DNA of 64,000 nucleotides from Paucihalobacter sp036825875 (GCF_036825875.1 NZ_DAISXK010000007.1:32699-96698); one strand, 5' to 3'. Shown: positions 52,508 through 62,375, numbered from the stretch's first letter. Translations and numbers: made by a program. Notes: generated by a model from the letters alone, not told the origin.

Positions 52508-53473
52508 TTAAAAAGTTTGTTGGTTATTGTACATTTTAGATATTCCGTTTAGCATTAAAGTTGCAATTGTTTCCAAATCGTAAGCGTGTTGCCATCCCCA
52601 ATCTTTTCTGGCAACAGTATCGTCAATAGAATCAGGCCAACTTTCAGCTATTCGTTGTCTAAAATCCGGGTTGTAATCAATGCTAAAGTTAGGAATATGT
52701 TTTGAAATAACCGCAGCTAATTGTGAAGGACTAAAACTTACTGCAGATAAATTATAAGAAGAACGAATACGCAGTTTTTCACCATCAGCCTTCATTAATT
52801 GGATAGCAGCTGCTACGGCGTCGTCCATATACATCATTGGTAAGGTGCAATCAGCCTCTAAAAAACAATTGTAGTGGTTGTCTGAAATGGCTTTATGGAA
52901 AATATCTATCGCGTAATCCGTGGTTCCGCCACCTGGAGATGTTTTGTAACTAATAATCCCGGGATAGCGCAAGCTACGTACATCTACATTATACCGTTTA
53001 TGGTAGTATTCACACCAACGCTCACCAGCCTGCTTGCTAATACCGTAAACCGTGGTAGGCTCCATAATACTGTTTTGAGGGGTGTTAATTTTTGGTGTTG
53101 AAGGTCCAAAAACCGCTATGCTCGAGGGCCAAAAAACTTTTTTTATAATACCGTCTTTCGCTAAATTTAAAACATGAAATAAAGAATCTATGTTCAAATC
53201 CCAAGCTTGTTGTGGCAATCTTTCGGCTGTTGCACTTAGCATGGCAGCCAATAAATAGACGGTATCTATGTGGTGTTTTTCAACACAATCTTTAATTTGA
53301 TCAAAGTTTTTAGCATCTATAATTTCAAACGGACCAGCTTTAACTAAGTCTTCGTTTAACAAGTTTATATCACTGGCAATGACGTTTTCTGTACCATATA
53401 AACTACGAAGTTCAATACACAATTCACTTCCAATTTGTCCAGCGGCACCAATAATTAAAATTCTTTCAGTCAT
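52508..53473 (-). CDS. NAD-dependent epimerase-type L-threonine 3-dehydrogenase
   Basis: 321 residues from the ATG at 53473 (MTERILIIGAAGQIG); a longer open frame upstream has no family support. NAD-binding GAAGQIG (about 8-14), the SDR Tyr-x3-Lys as YGISK, and PGIISYKTSPGGGTTDYAI, which is characteristic of the extended-SDR threonine dehydrogenases that make 2-amino-3-ketobutyrate. The partner ligase gene (kbl) is not next to it. UDP-sugar epimerases are less likely because of the PGGGTTDYA motif. Confidence 0.88.
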   Translation of the reverse strand: MTERILIIGAAGQIGSELCIELRSLYGTENVIASDINLLNEDLVKAGPFEIIDAKNFDQIKDCVEKHHIDTVYLLAAMLSATAERLPQQAWDLNIDSLFHVLNLAKDGIIKKVFWPSSIAVFGPSTPKINTPQNSIMEPTTVYGISKQAGERWCEYYHKRYNVDVRSLRYPGIISYKTSPGGGTTDYAIDIFHKAISDNHYNCFLEADCTLPMMYMDDAVAAAIQLMKADGEKLRIRSSYNLSAVSFSPSQLAAVISKHIPNFSIDYNPDFRQRIAESWPDSIDDTVARKDWGWQHAYDLETIATLMLNGISKMYNNQQTF

Positions 53474-53687
53474 ATAGGTTACTTCGAAAGTTAAAGAGTC
53501 CAAAAATAGCAAGATTTTACCAGCTAAAGTTCTAATTTCATATTAATATTTAAAAGCGATTTGAGTAGAAAAAATGTACGATTATCGGTTACAATAAATT
53601 TGACTTTACTTAGTTTAAAATCATAACACCACCACTAATTGGTTATATTTACAACCAAATTGGCAGGTGTTTAATTCAAAAAATTTT

Positions 53688-54200
53688 ATGAGGCTTTTTT
53701 ATTCTATAATCATGATTGCGATTGTTTTTTCTTGCCAGAACAAAACTGAAACGGCTAAAACAATCGAAAAAGAAACAACGTCTAATGAAATTTCAGCTAA
53801 AGACATTAGTGAACTAAAATACACCGATTATGTTCTTGATGCTGAGGCAAAAAACATTTTAATGGATTGGCAAAGGTTTCAGGAATTAAATCTTCAATTG
53901 GGATATTTAAAACAAGGAGATCTAAATTTCTTTAAAAACCAACAGGAAGAAGTTAAAACACTTTTTGATTCACTAAAAGTTAATATTCCAGAACCTATTA
54001 ATGTGAAACCAATTGTATCGAGAATAACAGTTTTGGAGACTAAATCTTTAAAACTACACACTAATCTTACCTTAAATAATATAGAAAAGGCAACAAAACT
54101 TGCCTCTATTAAGGAAGTGCTTGTTGCCCATGCTAATTTAATTCTTCAAATAAACAAGAAGATAGAATACGACGCTAACGTTTACGAACGTCCTAACTAA
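53688..54200 (+). CDS. Small lipoprotein of unknown function
   Basis: 170 residues from the ATG at 53688; a GTG 21 bases earlier is less likely because the signal peptide begins at MRLFYSIIMIAIVFSC. Lipobox IVFSC gives Cys16. The mature part is helical, with repeated Lys/Glu/Leu heptad-like stretches (FFKNQQEEVKTLFDSLKV, LHTNLTLNNIEKATKL), suggesting a helical bundle. No family recognised. It ends one base before the convergent TPR gene. Confidence 0.68.
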   Translation: MRLFYSIIMIAIVFSCQNKTETAKTIEKETTSNEISAKDISELKYTDYVLDAEAKNILMDWQRFQELNLQLGYLKQGDLNFFKNQQEEVKTLFDSLKVNIPEPINVKPIVSRITVLETKSLKLHTNLTLNNIEKATKLASIKEVLVAHANLILQINKKIEYDANVYERPN

Positions 54201-54887
54201 TTAGTTTTTTACCTTTCGTGATTCTAGAGCTTCTCGGCTAATTTTGGCCATATTGAAGTTGGGGTCAATTTCTAAAGCTTCATTCATCAATTTTAAGGAA
54301 GCACCTAAATTTGCCTCTTGGTTTTCATTAAAAATTACCAATCCTTTAAGATATAAAAATGCTGCTTTTAAGGAAGTTTGATAAGGCTGTTGCTTTTCGT
54401 AAAAGGCCCGCTTCATGTCATCTTTAGCGTTGGCAATTCCGTACTCAATATTTTTCTTAGCGCCTTCAAAATCTTTTGTTTGCACTTTCAAATCGGCCAT
54501 TTCGTAAGCTAAATAAGGATTTGCTTCTCTTTTAAATAATTCTTCGTAAAATACCAACGCTTTATCACCTTGGTTAAGCGCTTTAAGGGCAATGGCTTTT
54601 ACTTCAACGCTAATATCCGAATCGGTAGCACTGTATTCAATTCCTAAAGTGTTTAATGCTTCTAGGTTTCTGCCTTCAGAGACGTAAAGGTATGCTAAAG
54701 TGTCGCGTCTAGCTTGCGATGGCTCTAATGCTTCTAGGTGTGTCATGGCATTTACAATACCTTGAACATCACCTTGCGATTTCATTAACTCGTAATAGTT
54801 TTCGAAGTGTTTTTTTAGTTCCTGGTTGGTTTGCGCAGAGGCTGTCAAACCAATGAATGCAATTGCGATACAAAAAAAATGTTTCAT
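54201..54887 (-). CDS. Exported tetratricopeptide-like protein
   Basis: 228 residues. Signal peptide to LTASAQ (about 19). Helical repeats of about 34 residues follow (ALNTLGIEYSATDSD, ALKALNQGDKALVFYEELFK, AYEMADLKVQTKDFEGAKKN, LMNEALEIDPNFNMAK), fitting three to four TPR units used for protein contacts in the periplasm. Partner unknown. It converges with the lipoprotein gene with no space between the stops. Confidence 0.82.
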   Translation of the reverse strand: MKHFFCIAIAFIGLTASAQTNQELKKHFENYYELMKSQGDVQGIVNAMTHLEALEPSQARRDTLAYLYVSEGRNLEALNTLGIEYSATDSDISVEVKAIALKALNQGDKALVFYEELFKREANPYLAYEMADLKVQTKDFEGAKKNIEYGIANAKDDMKRAFYEKQQPYQTSLKAAFLYLKGLVIFNENQEANLGASLKLMNEALEIDPNFNMAKISREALESRKVKN

Positions 54888-54976
54888 CTATGATTTTTTA
54901 ATGGGTTGTTTTTTTATCATTTGAGCGCCAAAACTATAAAAATTAATGATATTAATCCTTAATAATCTGCTAATTT

Positions 54977-55786
54977 CTATATCGGTTTATCAATCTTGTA
55001 GTTCAATTTCTGTACCAGTTTTTCTGAATTAATTATTTTTCCCACATTTTTTTCTTGTATATTAAACTCTGGCCGTGGTATTCTAAAATTCTCACAAGCT
55101 TGCGTGTAATAATCTATTTTACTAGGATGAAAATTGCTGGCCGCGTTAAAAGTCTCATTCCAAACATCGTTTTTAATTATAAGTTTGCTAATATTAATAC
55201 AATCTTTTAAGTGTATTAAATTTATGGGAGCCATGGGATTTGAAATGTTTTTCCTACCAGATAAACTGTGAGCAGGATGTCGGTCATTACCAATTAGTCC
55301 GCTAAACCTCAATATTGTTGTTGTAAAGTATGAACTATTTTGAAATTGTAGCTCTGTTTTTATAAGTTGTTGAGCGCTGTAATTTTTCCCGTTGGGGGAA
55401 GTGTTATCTAAAATAATAGGGAAAGTTTCGTCATCTTCAAATACAGAGGTTGAGCTTATATATAACACGTGTTTCACCCCTGAATTTTCTAGATAAGGTA
55501 CGAATTGCGCCATTTGGCCGGCGTAGTTTTTATTGGGTTGCCGTCTTAAACCAGGTGGGATATTTATAACAGCAACATCAACGTTATTCAAAACTTCTGT
55601 TATGGACTTTGAAATGCTGTTTTCAGATAGTTCTAAGACAAACGGATTAATTTTTGAATTGCTCAGCATCTCAATTTTATCACGTGAAGTGGTCGTGCCA
55701 TTTACTAAATAGCCTTTTTCAATTAATAGTTTTGCCAATGGTAAACCAAACCAGCCGCAACCAATTATAGCTATTTTTTTAGTCAA
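54977..55786 (-). CDS. Atypical NAD(P)-binding SDR-like protein
   Basis: 269 residues. Rossmann motif IGCGWFGLPLAKLL (about 8-21), followed by YISSTSVFED and IHLKDCI. It resembles the YeeZ/atypical SDR group, with a Tyr-x3-Lys region replaced (YSAQQLIKTE), so the catalytic state is uncertain. Possible roles include nucleotide-sugar or siderophore-like reductase work; no substrate can be given. It overlaps the upstream M28 peptidase gene by 8 bases. Confidence 0.78.
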   Translation of the reverse strand: MTKKIAIIGCGWFGLPLAKLLIEKGYLVNGTTTSRDKIEMLSNSKINPFVLELSENSISKSITEVLNNVDVAVINIPPGLRRQPNKNYAGQMAQFVPYLENSGVKHVLYISSTSVFEDDETFPIILDNTSPNGKNYSAQQLIKTELQFQNSSYFTTTILRFSGLIGNDRHPAHSLSGRKNISNPMAPINLIHLKDCINISKLIIKNDVWNETFNAASNFHPSKIDYYTQACENFRIPRPEFNIQEKNVGKIINSEKLVQKLNYKIDKPI

Positions 55787-58073
55787 TCCTCAAAGTTTTT
55801 TTGATGATGATGGCATCGTTAAGTATAAACGGTTTCGGAATCATCCAATTTTCACGTTGTTTAAGTTTAAATAATTTATTGGTTAACAGGTCGTAAGATG
55901 ATTCATAAATGTCAATTGTTGTTTCTTGGTTCGCCGGAATGCTAAATTCTAAATCTAGATATTTATCTTCACTAACAAAGTAAGTCACCAACCTTTCTCT
56001 TGTTCTATTTTGAAATGCCACCCTATCTTTGTCAGATTTTAACGGCAATCCATTCAATCTAAAATTGATAAACTCGCTATTTTTATCAGCAAACAATTCA
56101 TATCTATTCACATTTCTTTGTGGTGATAAAAAATATTTAAGGTGGCGCAATTCTCCAATAACAGTGTCCGAAATTTTGGTTATCAATGGAATTGCAAGAT
56201 GTCGCACATCAGTAGACTTACCAAATGTAAAACCCGAGCTGTATTTACTGTTAATCACATGGTCCTTTGAAGTCTCGTCTGGTTGATTGGTTAAATAGTG
56301 ACTGGTCCATGGATCCATCGTCGTGTCGTAAGTTAACCACTTAGCTTCATTTTTATTAGCGTCAAATAGGTATACAAGGCTATTTGGTTTTGGATTATTG
56401 TCATCAAATTTTGAATTGCTATGTGATATTAAAAAAAATATAGCTGAGATAATGAGAAACAAAAAGCCCCAATTTCGCTTGTTTCTTATAAAGCCGAAAA
56501 CGCTTATGGTTAACCCAAAAAGTAAACTGATTATTACGGCCGAAACAACGAGCATATTGAGTCCAAGTCCCACAGGAAGCATTTTTACCAAAGGCGCTAT
56601 TATTAAAATCGCTGGAAAGCATAGTAAACCCAACAACAGCATATTTGGTTGTCGTTGTCTAATAAATATCGCCAAGGTGATTAGCCCGAAAATAACTGGA
56701 ATAATAAAAAAGGAAGCGCCTTGTAATTTAAAAGCAACATATCCCGAAAGTAACAGCCAGAAAAGAATAGGGGCAACTAAAAGACTCCCAGTATTTCTTG
56801 GTTTATAATATTTACTATAAATTAGAAAAGCAATTGCCAAACTCAAAAATGAGAATGCCCAAATGTAGGTATGGCCGTTATAGGTAAAGCCCTGGAGTAT
56901 TTCGGTGTATTCAGGATAAAAACCGAGCAACATTTGCCAACCAAAATAAGCGAGCGCGCCTGAAATTATGATAGTTGATGAAATAGGAGCAAAGCCACGA
57001 ATAATTTCTTTTGCACTTAGCGTATGCTTTTTAAAGCCAATATAAAGTAGTAGTAAAAAAACTAAAACAGAAACGATCAACATAGGTAAAATCCAGCCAT
57101 ATGAATAGTGTATCATTTTAAAAAGCGGCACATTAAAATACACGTGATCTTCAAAGGTAGTTGCCTGATTTAAGTTGGTGTCTGCAAAATAATTCAGCAG
57201 TGGCATGAGGTACGTGCCTTGATGTTCGAGACTGCTTTTATCTAAACGCTCGTAGTTATCTAATGCGGTGTGATAGTCATAATGGTCATCAATAAAGGCA
57301 AAATTAAAACCGTTAATGTTGGCGTCTTCTCTAAATCTGGTTAAATCGGTATCGTTAGGCAGCATTTTGTAAATGCTATAAGCTAACGAATTAGCAACAG
57401 GAAAATCAGGATTAGCCTCGGCAAATCCTTTTATTAGATTTTTATTGCCATGGTTGGTTTCAATAAGCATATAACTTGGACCGCCACTGCCGCGGGCTTC
57501 AAAATTAAGTACCAAACCAACATCGGTTGACCAGGCATGTTTGTTCACAAATATATTGGCGCCATGCAACCCAGTCTCCTCGGCATCCGAAATAAGTACT
57601 ATAATATCGTTATTGGGTGTTTTGCCAGATTTTAAATAGGCTCTCAAACCTTCCAGAATCGTTACTACGCCAGAGCCAGCATCACTTGCACCTAGTGATG
57701 AATGAGGATTACTGTCGTAATGCGACATTAACAGCAAAGCTTTGCTGTTATTTTTTCCTCTAATTCTTCCTACAATGTTTTGGACTTTGGTAACATTTCT
57801 TCCCTTAGGGCTATAACTATAACCTTCCTGTCTGTGCGTTTCAAAGCCTAAGGATTCTAGCTCTTTTTTGATATAATCTTTAACTTCTGAATGTGCCTCT
57901 GTACCCGGGTAATGTGGTTTTTCACTAATTTTTTTGAGATGAACGAGTGCGCGTTCGGTAGAAAATTCTGTTTCAGGAGTATTTAAGTCTGAAATTTTTG
58001 ATGGCATTAAGGATGAGAAACTCCAATAGGTTGCCAAAACAAGAAGCAGTACGGCAATTAGTTTTTTGATCAT
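55779..58073 (-). CDS. M28 family metallopeptidase with multi-pass membrane domain
   Basis: 764 residues from the ATG at 58073 (MIKKLIAVLLLVL); a longer frame upstream would run into the next promoter. Transmembrane helix or uncleaved signal (about 3-22), then an M28 domain (about 40-315) with SHYDSNPHSSLGASDAGSG (His, Asp), SDAEETGLHG (catalytic Glu and ligand Glu), NFEARGSGGPS and DDHYDYHTALDN (His). About eight transmembrane helices follow (~340-580), then a C-terminal beta domain (~600-764). This order recalls eukaryotic ER membrane M28 enzymes (Ermp1-like). Substrate unknown. Confidence 0.9.
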   Translation of the reverse strand: MIKKLIAVLLLVLATYWSFSSLMPSKISDLNTPETEFSTERALVHLKKISEKPHYPGTEAHSEVKDYIKKELESLGFETHRQEGYSYSPKGRNVTKVQNIVGRIRGKNNSKALLLMSHYDSNPHSSLGASDAGSGVVTILEGLRAYLKSGKTPNNDIIVLISDAEETGLHGANIFVNKHAWSTDVGLVLNFEARGSGGPSYMLIETNHGNKNLIKGFAEANPDFPVANSLAYSIYKMLPNDTDLTRFREDANINGFNFAFIDDHYDYHTALDNYERLDKSSLEHQGTYLMPLLNYFADTNLNQATTFEDHVYFNVPLFKMIHYSYGWILPMLIVSVLVFLLLLYIGFKKHTLSAKEIIRGFAPISSTIIISGALAYFGWQMLLGFYPEYTEILQGFTYNGHTYIWAFSFLSLAIAFLIYSKYYKPRNTGSLLVAPILFWLLLSGYVAFKLQGASFFIIPVIFGLITLAIFIRQRQPNMLLLGLLCFPAILIIAPLVKMLPVGLGLNMLVVSAVIISLLFGLTISVFGFIRNKRNWGFLFLIISAIFFLISHSNSKFDDNNPKPNSLVYLFDANKNEAKWLTYDTTMDPWTSHYLTNQPDETSKDHVINSKYSSGFTFGKSTDVRHLAIPLITKISDTVIGELRHLKYFLSPQRNVNRYELFADKNSEFINFRLNGLPLKSDKDRVAFQNRTRERLVTYFVSEDKYLDLEFSIPANQETTIDIYESSYDLLTNKLFKLKQRENWMIPKPFILNDAIIIKKTLRID

Positions 58074-58187
58074 TTTAGGATGGTGTTGGTTGTGTAATAA
58101 AAGTACAAAAAACTTTTTGTATTTGTTAATATTTAGGAAGATTGAACAATTTTGCTTAAATTTAAAAATACTTAAATCAAAATAATC

Positions 58188-58664
58188 ATGGGAATAAAAA
58201 GTTTTCAAGGCGCTAGAAAGAACCAAGATACATCGTCGGCAGTGCCTCTAAAAGTGAAAGACTACATGTCTCGCGATCTTATTGTTTTTAAACCCGATCA
58301 TTCAATAGAACAGGTTATTCAGACTTTAATAAAGAATAAAATCTCTGGCGGCCCTGTCGTTAATGATAACTATGAACTTGTAGGAATTATATCTGAAGGC
58401 GATTGTTTAAAACAAATAAGTGAAAGTAGATATTACAACATGCCAATGCAGCAAGACGTTGTTGAAAAACGTATGGTTAAAGACGTTGAGACCATTGATG
58501 GCAATATGAACATTTTTGACGCAGCTAATAAATTTTTAGAAGCCAAACGACGCCGATTCCCAATAGTGGAAGACGGGAAATTGGTAGGACAAATTAGTCA
58601 AAAAGATGTATTAAAGGCAGCATTAGAGCTTAAGGGTGAAAACTGGAACAGTCTCACTAAATAA
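58188..58664 (+). CDS. Tandem CBS-domain protein
   Basis: 158 residues. Two CBS motifs: about 25-85 (VKDYMSRDLIVFKPDHSIEQ, GGPVVNDNYELVGIISEGD) and about 95-150 (MVKDVETIDGNMNIFDAANK, RRFPIVEDGKLVGQISQKD). Together they form one Bateman module that usually binds adenine nucleotides. No enzyme or channel domain is attached, so it is a stand-alone regulator. Target unknown. It is divergent from the M28 gene. Confidence 0.92.
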   Translation: MGIKSFQGARKNQDTSSAVPLKVKDYMSRDLIVFKPDHSIEQVIQTLIKNKISGGPVVNDNYELVGIISEGDCLKQISESRYYNMPMQQDVVEKRMVKDVETIDGNMNIFDAANKFLEAKRRRFPIVEDGKLVGQISQKDVLKAALELKGENWNSLTK

Positions 58665-58670
58665 CAACAT

Positions 58671-59021
58671 TTAAGAATCACGTTTTACAAGCGCAAAGTA
58701 ATCGCCTTCAAGCGGGAGATAGCCTTGGTCATAAACAAAATAGTAAACGGTGCCAGCTTTAGTGGTGTAGATGCTTGTGAAATAATTAAAATCAAAACCT
58801 TTTTCAGTCAATTTAGAACGGCTAACTTTAGTTTTTTGGTCAGGGTTGAGTTGTTCCAGAATCCGATAGTTTTTTCGTAACCAATTATTGGTGTTGCGAA
58901 CTATGTTCTTACGGTCTTTATTCACTTTATTGTTATAGCTGTTTCGGCAGGAGTCATCGCAAAACTTTTTGTCGGTACGCCCAACAATCTTCTCACCACA
59001 TTCTAAACAGTTTTTTTGCAT
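58671..59021 (-). CDS. Zinc-ribbon protein (DUF2116-like)
   Basis: 116 residues. The N-terminal CLECGEKIVGR and KKFCDDSCRNSYNNK supply four cysteines (C-x2-C ... C-x3-C), the DUF2116-type zinc ribbon. A basic helix (KVNKDRKNIVRNTNNWLRKN) and a C-terminal region (about 70-116, FNYFTSIYTTKAGTVYYFVYDQGY) follow. A nucleic-acid-binding role is suggested by the basic helix but unproven. It converges with the CBS gene. Confidence 0.75.
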   Translation of the reverse strand: MQKNCLECGEKIVGRTDKKFCDDSCRNSYNNKVNKDRKNIVRNTNNWLRKNYRILEQLNPDQKTKVSRSKLTEKGFDFNYFTSIYTTKAGTVYYFVYDQGYLPLEGDYFALVKRDS

Positions 59022-59139
59022 GCTCTTAACTAAATTAAAGACTTACCAGCCATAAAAATTAACTATGATTTGGTTTAGAAGTAATTAAATATACTAAAAA
59101 ATTTGGAAAAGTTGATTCGTATTTTGAATGTGAGAATTT

Positions 59140-59730
59140 TCACAGACCCTTCATAGTCTCTTTTGAACCACTTATTATTTTTGAAATCAACCCTTTTTGA
59201 TTGGTGAATTCTGAAATTAAAACACCAGCCAGATGAATGATAATAAACGCAACCAAATAATATATAGATAACTTATGCCAATCTTCAATTTCCTTTCTGA
59301 GCGCTTTTGGGCCATGTTCAATAATGAGTCCTGTTACTAACGAGGCAACAACGCAAACATAAAAAATAAGGTAAGTCCAGTTTTGAAATTTTTCTTTGGC
59401 TGATAAACTTTTCTGAAGTGGATTCTGAAATTTCATTTCGCCAAAAAAGGGTAATGTAAAACGCAGCGCAAATAATCCCACTAAAACATAACCTATATAC
59501 ACATGCCACTGCCACATCGGCTGTCTAATTTTTTTGGCTAACACAATTAATTCATCTTGAGACAAAGATTGATTTTTTTGACTTAGATAATTACCTATAA
59601 TTTCCGCCATATGGTTTTTATTCATCCAGGTTAATCTCAAAAAAATGGTTAGGAGTAATAATGAAAATGATATAGCTATAGACCAATGTATAAGTCGGTA
59701 GATTTTGGAGTAAGATTTTGTGGTATTCAT
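59140..59730 (-). CDS. Cytochrome b561-type membrane protein
   Basis: 196 residues with four hydrophobic helices (about 13-31, 73-92, 115-136, 150-172). Histidines at helix positions (His15 in RLIHWSIA, His75 in WQWHVYIGY, His152 in EDWHKLSIYY, His165 in IIIHLAGVL) fit two b hemes as in prokaryotic cytochrome b561 and Ni-hydrogenase b subunits. It would carry electrons within the inner membrane. It is divergent from katG, which might reflect a shared oxidative-stress role (inference). Confidence 0.85.
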   Translation of the reverse strand: MNTTKSYSKIYRLIHWSIAISFSLLLLTIFLRLTWMNKNHMAEIIGNYLSQKNQSLSQDELIVLAKKIRQPMWQWHVYIGYVLVGLFALRFTLPFFGEMKFQNPLQKSLSAKEKFQNWTYLIFYVCVVASLVTGLIIEHGPKALRKEIEDWHKLSIYYLVAFIIIHLAGVLISEFTNQKGLISKIISGSKETMKGL

Positions 59731-59966
59731 GATTGTTTTTGATGATGGTCCAGGAACAATTATTTAAAATATTTTTTGGTAAATAACCGATTAATAAGGT
59801 TTAATCGTAAGATCTTTTTATTGGCATTTTTTCAAGATTTAAAATTGTAAAAATGAATTCAAAATTATTTATAAATCAATTAACTTTTTCAAAAAAGCTA
59901 TTTTTATAATCAACTTTATTCGATAGTATGTTTTAAGATGGCTTGTATCATAATTTTACATATATC

Positions 59967-59981
59967 ATAGATTTTATCTAT
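59967..59981 (+). promoter_or_regulatory. Possible OxyR-type operator upstream of katG
   Basis: ATAGATTTTATCTAT fits the OxyR half-site pattern ATAGnTnnnAnCTAT at every fixed position. A second, weaker half (ATATTATTATATG) starts about 8 bases later. The centre of the pair lies about 42 bases before the expected transcript start, where OxyR activators bind. By-eye match only. Confidence 0.45.
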
Positions 59982-60013
59982 AGCAGAACATATTATTATA
60001 TGTTTTCTTTTGG

Positions 60014-60021
60014 TAAATTTG
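60014..60021 (+). promoter_or_regulatory. Putative -7 element of the katG promoter
   Basis: TAAATTTG fits TAnnTTTG, 33 bases before the katG start. No TTG is found at -33, which fits a promoter that needs an activator. Confidence 0.4.
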
Positions 60022-60054
60022 TAGAACCTGAAATAAATATTAAATCACCAAATT

Positions 60055-62292
60055 ATGGATAAAAACAACAATCACTCAAGTAAAACAAGCTATAACATTA
60101 ATTCTGAGGGCAAATGCCCAGTGATGCATGGCTCAAACACGCAAATAGGCGCTGGAGGTACCAAAAATAAAGACTGGTGGCCAAACCAACTCAACTTAAA
60201 CATTCTTCATCAGCATACGCCAAAATCAAATCCACTTGGAGAAGATTTTAACTACGCCGAGGAATTCAAAAAGTTAAATCTTGCAGAAGTTAAAGCCTAT
60301 ATCGAAGAAGTGCTCACGACTTCTCAAGATTGGTGGCCAGCCGATTATGGTCATTACGGCCCGTTTATGGTGCGTATGGCTTGGCATGCTGCTGGTACTT
60401 ACAGAACTGGCGATGGTAGAGGTGGTGCAGGAACAGGTAACCAGCGTTTCGCACCATTAAACAGCTGGCCAGACAACGGAAATCTAGATAAAGCCAGAAG
60501 ATTGCTTTGGCCTATCAAACAAAAATATGGTAACAAAATTTCATGGGCAGATTTGTTTGTGCTAACTGGTAATGTAGCTATGGAATCTATGGGTTTTAAA
60601 ACTTTTGGATTCTCAGGTGGACGTGCAGACATTTTTCAACCAGAAGAAGACATTTATTGGGGAGCAGAAGACACATGGTTAGGCAACAGCCGTTATACAG
60701 GCGAGCGCAATCTAGAAAATCCGCTTGCAGCTGTTCAAATGGGTTTAATTTATGTGAATCCAGAAGGACCAGACGGTAATCCAGATCCCTTAGCTTCCGC
60801 AAAAGACATACGTGAAACCTTTGCCCGTATGGCCATGAACGATTACGAAACAGTGGCTTTAACTGCAGGCGGACATACCTTTGGTAAAGCTCATGGTGCT
60901 GGAGATGCGGCACTTCTTGGCCCCGAACCAGAAGGAGCAGCTATTGAAGAAATGGGTTTTGGATGGAAAAGTAGTTTTAAAAGTGGTAAAGGTAGAGATG
61001 CCATAACCAGTGGTATAGAAGGTGCTTGGACGCCAACACCAACTACTTGGGATATTAGCTATTTTGATGTCTTGTTCGGATATGAATGGGAATTGACCAA
61101 AAGTCCGGCAGGAGCACACCAATGGCGCGCCAAAAATTTAGCAGAAGCCAATCATGCACCAGATGCCGAAGATGCATCCTTAAAAGTAGGCATTATGATG
61201 ACTACGGCGGATATGGCTATGAAAATGGATCCAGAATACCGCAAAATATCCGAGCATTTCCACAAAAATCCAGAAGAATTTGCCGATGCTTTTGCACGCG
61301 CTTGGTTTAAATTAACCCATAGAGATATGGGACCAAAATCTCGCTACATCGGTCCGGAAGTACCAAAAGAAGATTTAATTTGGCAAGATCCAATCCCAGC
61401 GGTTGATCACGAATTGATTAATGGTGAAGATATTTCAAACCTTAAAGCCGTAATTTTAAATTCTGGTTTATCAGTTTCTGAATTGGTGTACACCGCTTGG
61501 TCATCGGCTTCAACCTTTAGAGGTTCCGATATGAAAGGTGGTGCCAATGGCGCACGTATTCGCTTGGCACCACAAAAAGACTGGGAAGTAAATCAGCCAG
61601 AACAATTGGCAAAAGTACTTGATGCTTTAGAAGGAATTCAAACCGCGTTTAACAAAGCGCAATCTGGAAACAAAAGAGTATCTATGGCAGATTTAATTGT
61701 TTTAGGCGGTTGTGCAGCCATTGAAAAGGCAGCCAAAGATGCTGGCCATTCAGTAGAAGTGCCGTTTACGCCAGGCAGAACAGATGCAACAGCCGAGCAA
61801 ACTGATGCAGATTCATTCAACTGGCTAAAACCAGAAGCTGATGGTTTCCGTAATTACCGTCGTGCAGCCTTTACAGTTGCAGATGAGGAAATGCTAATCG
61901 ATAAAGCGCAATTACTAACCTTGAGTGCTCCTGAGATGACTGTTTTAGTGGGAGGTTTAAGAGTCTTAGGTGCAAATTACAATGGTTCAAAACACGGCGT
62001 GTTTACCAATCGTCCGGGCGTTTTATCCAACGATTTCTTTGTGAACTTAGTTGATATGGGTGTGGCTTGGGCTCCATCGCGAAAAGAAGCCGATGTGTTT
62101 GAAGCACACGACCGCAAAACAGGTGAAGTTAAAAGAACCGGTACCCGTGTTGATCTTGCATTTGGCTCTAACTCTCAGTTACGCGCCATTGCAGAAGTGT
62201 ACGCTCAAGACGATGCCAAAGAGAAATTTGTAAAAGATTTTATAAAAGCATGGAACAAAGTGATGAATTTAGACCGATTTGATTTGGCTTAA
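60055..62292 (+). CDS. katG: Catalase-peroxidase HPI
   Basis: 745 residues, full two-domain length. Distal site Arg107, Trp110 and His111 (MVRMAWHAAGTYR); Tyr233 (GLIYVNPEGPDG) and Met259 (FARMAMNDYET) complete the Trp-Tyr-Met adduct needed for catalase activity. The proximal heme ligand is His274 (AGGHTFGKAHGAG). The C-terminal degenerate domain is intact (LILNSGLSVSELVYTAWSSA). No signal peptide, so cytosolic. It destroys hydrogen peroxide. The upstream OxyR-like site fits peroxide induction. A terminator follows. Confidence 0.98.
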   Translation: MDKNNNHSSKTSYNINSEGKCPVMHGSNTQIGAGGTKNKDWWPNQLNLNILHQHTPKSNPLGEDFNYAEEFKKLNLAEVKAYIEEVLTTSQDWWPADYGHYGPFMVRMAWHAAGTYRTGDGRGGAGTGNQRFAPLNSWPDNGNLDKARRLLWPIKQKYGNKISWADLFVLTGNVAMESMGFKTFGFSGGRADIFQPEEDIYWGAEDTWLGNSRYTGERNLENPLAAVQMGLIYVNPEGPDGNPDPLASAKDIRETFARMAMNDYETVALTAGGHTFGKAHGAGDAALLGPEPEGAAIEEMGFGWKSSFKSGKGRDAITSGIEGAWTPTPTTWDISYFDVLFGYEWELTKSPAGAHQWRAKNLAEANHAPDAEDASLKVGIMMTTADMAMKMDPEYRKISEHFHKNPEEFADAFARAWFKLTHRDMGPKSRYIGPEVPKEDLIWQDPIPAVDHELINGEDISNLKAVILNSGLSVSELVYTAWSSASTFRGSDMKGGANGARIRLAPQKDWEVNQPEQLAKVLDALEGIQTAFNKAQSGNKRVSMADLIVLGGCAAIEKAAKDAGHSVEVPFTPGRTDATAEQTDADSFNWLKPEADGFRNYRRAAFTVADEEMLIDKAQLLTLSAPEMTVLVGGLRVLGANYNGSKHGVFTNRPGVLSNDFFVNLVDMGVAWAPSRKEADVFEAHDRKTGEVKRTGTRVDLAFGSNSQLRAIAEVYAQDDAKEKFVKDFIKAWNKVMNLDRFDLA

Positions 62293-62315
62293 TTCACATG
62301 ATGGTTAATAGCAAT

Positions 62316-62346
62316 AAAGCAATCTGGAAACGGGTTGCTTTTTTTG
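62316..62346 (+). terminator. Terminator after katG
   Basis: AAAGCAA (62316-62322) pairs with TTGCTTT (62335-62341), inner bases TC/GG are unpaired, and a T tract follows. It lies 24 bases after the katG stop. Confidence 0.7.
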
Positions 62347-62375
62347 TTTTGTGCTAACGAAATCAATAATTGACT

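Larger units (their letters stand above)
59731..60054. other. Divergent intergenic region between the cytochrome b gene and katG
   Basis: 324 AT-rich bases without a gene. It holds the OxyR-like site and -7 element listed separately; nothing else was recognised. Confidence 0.5.
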
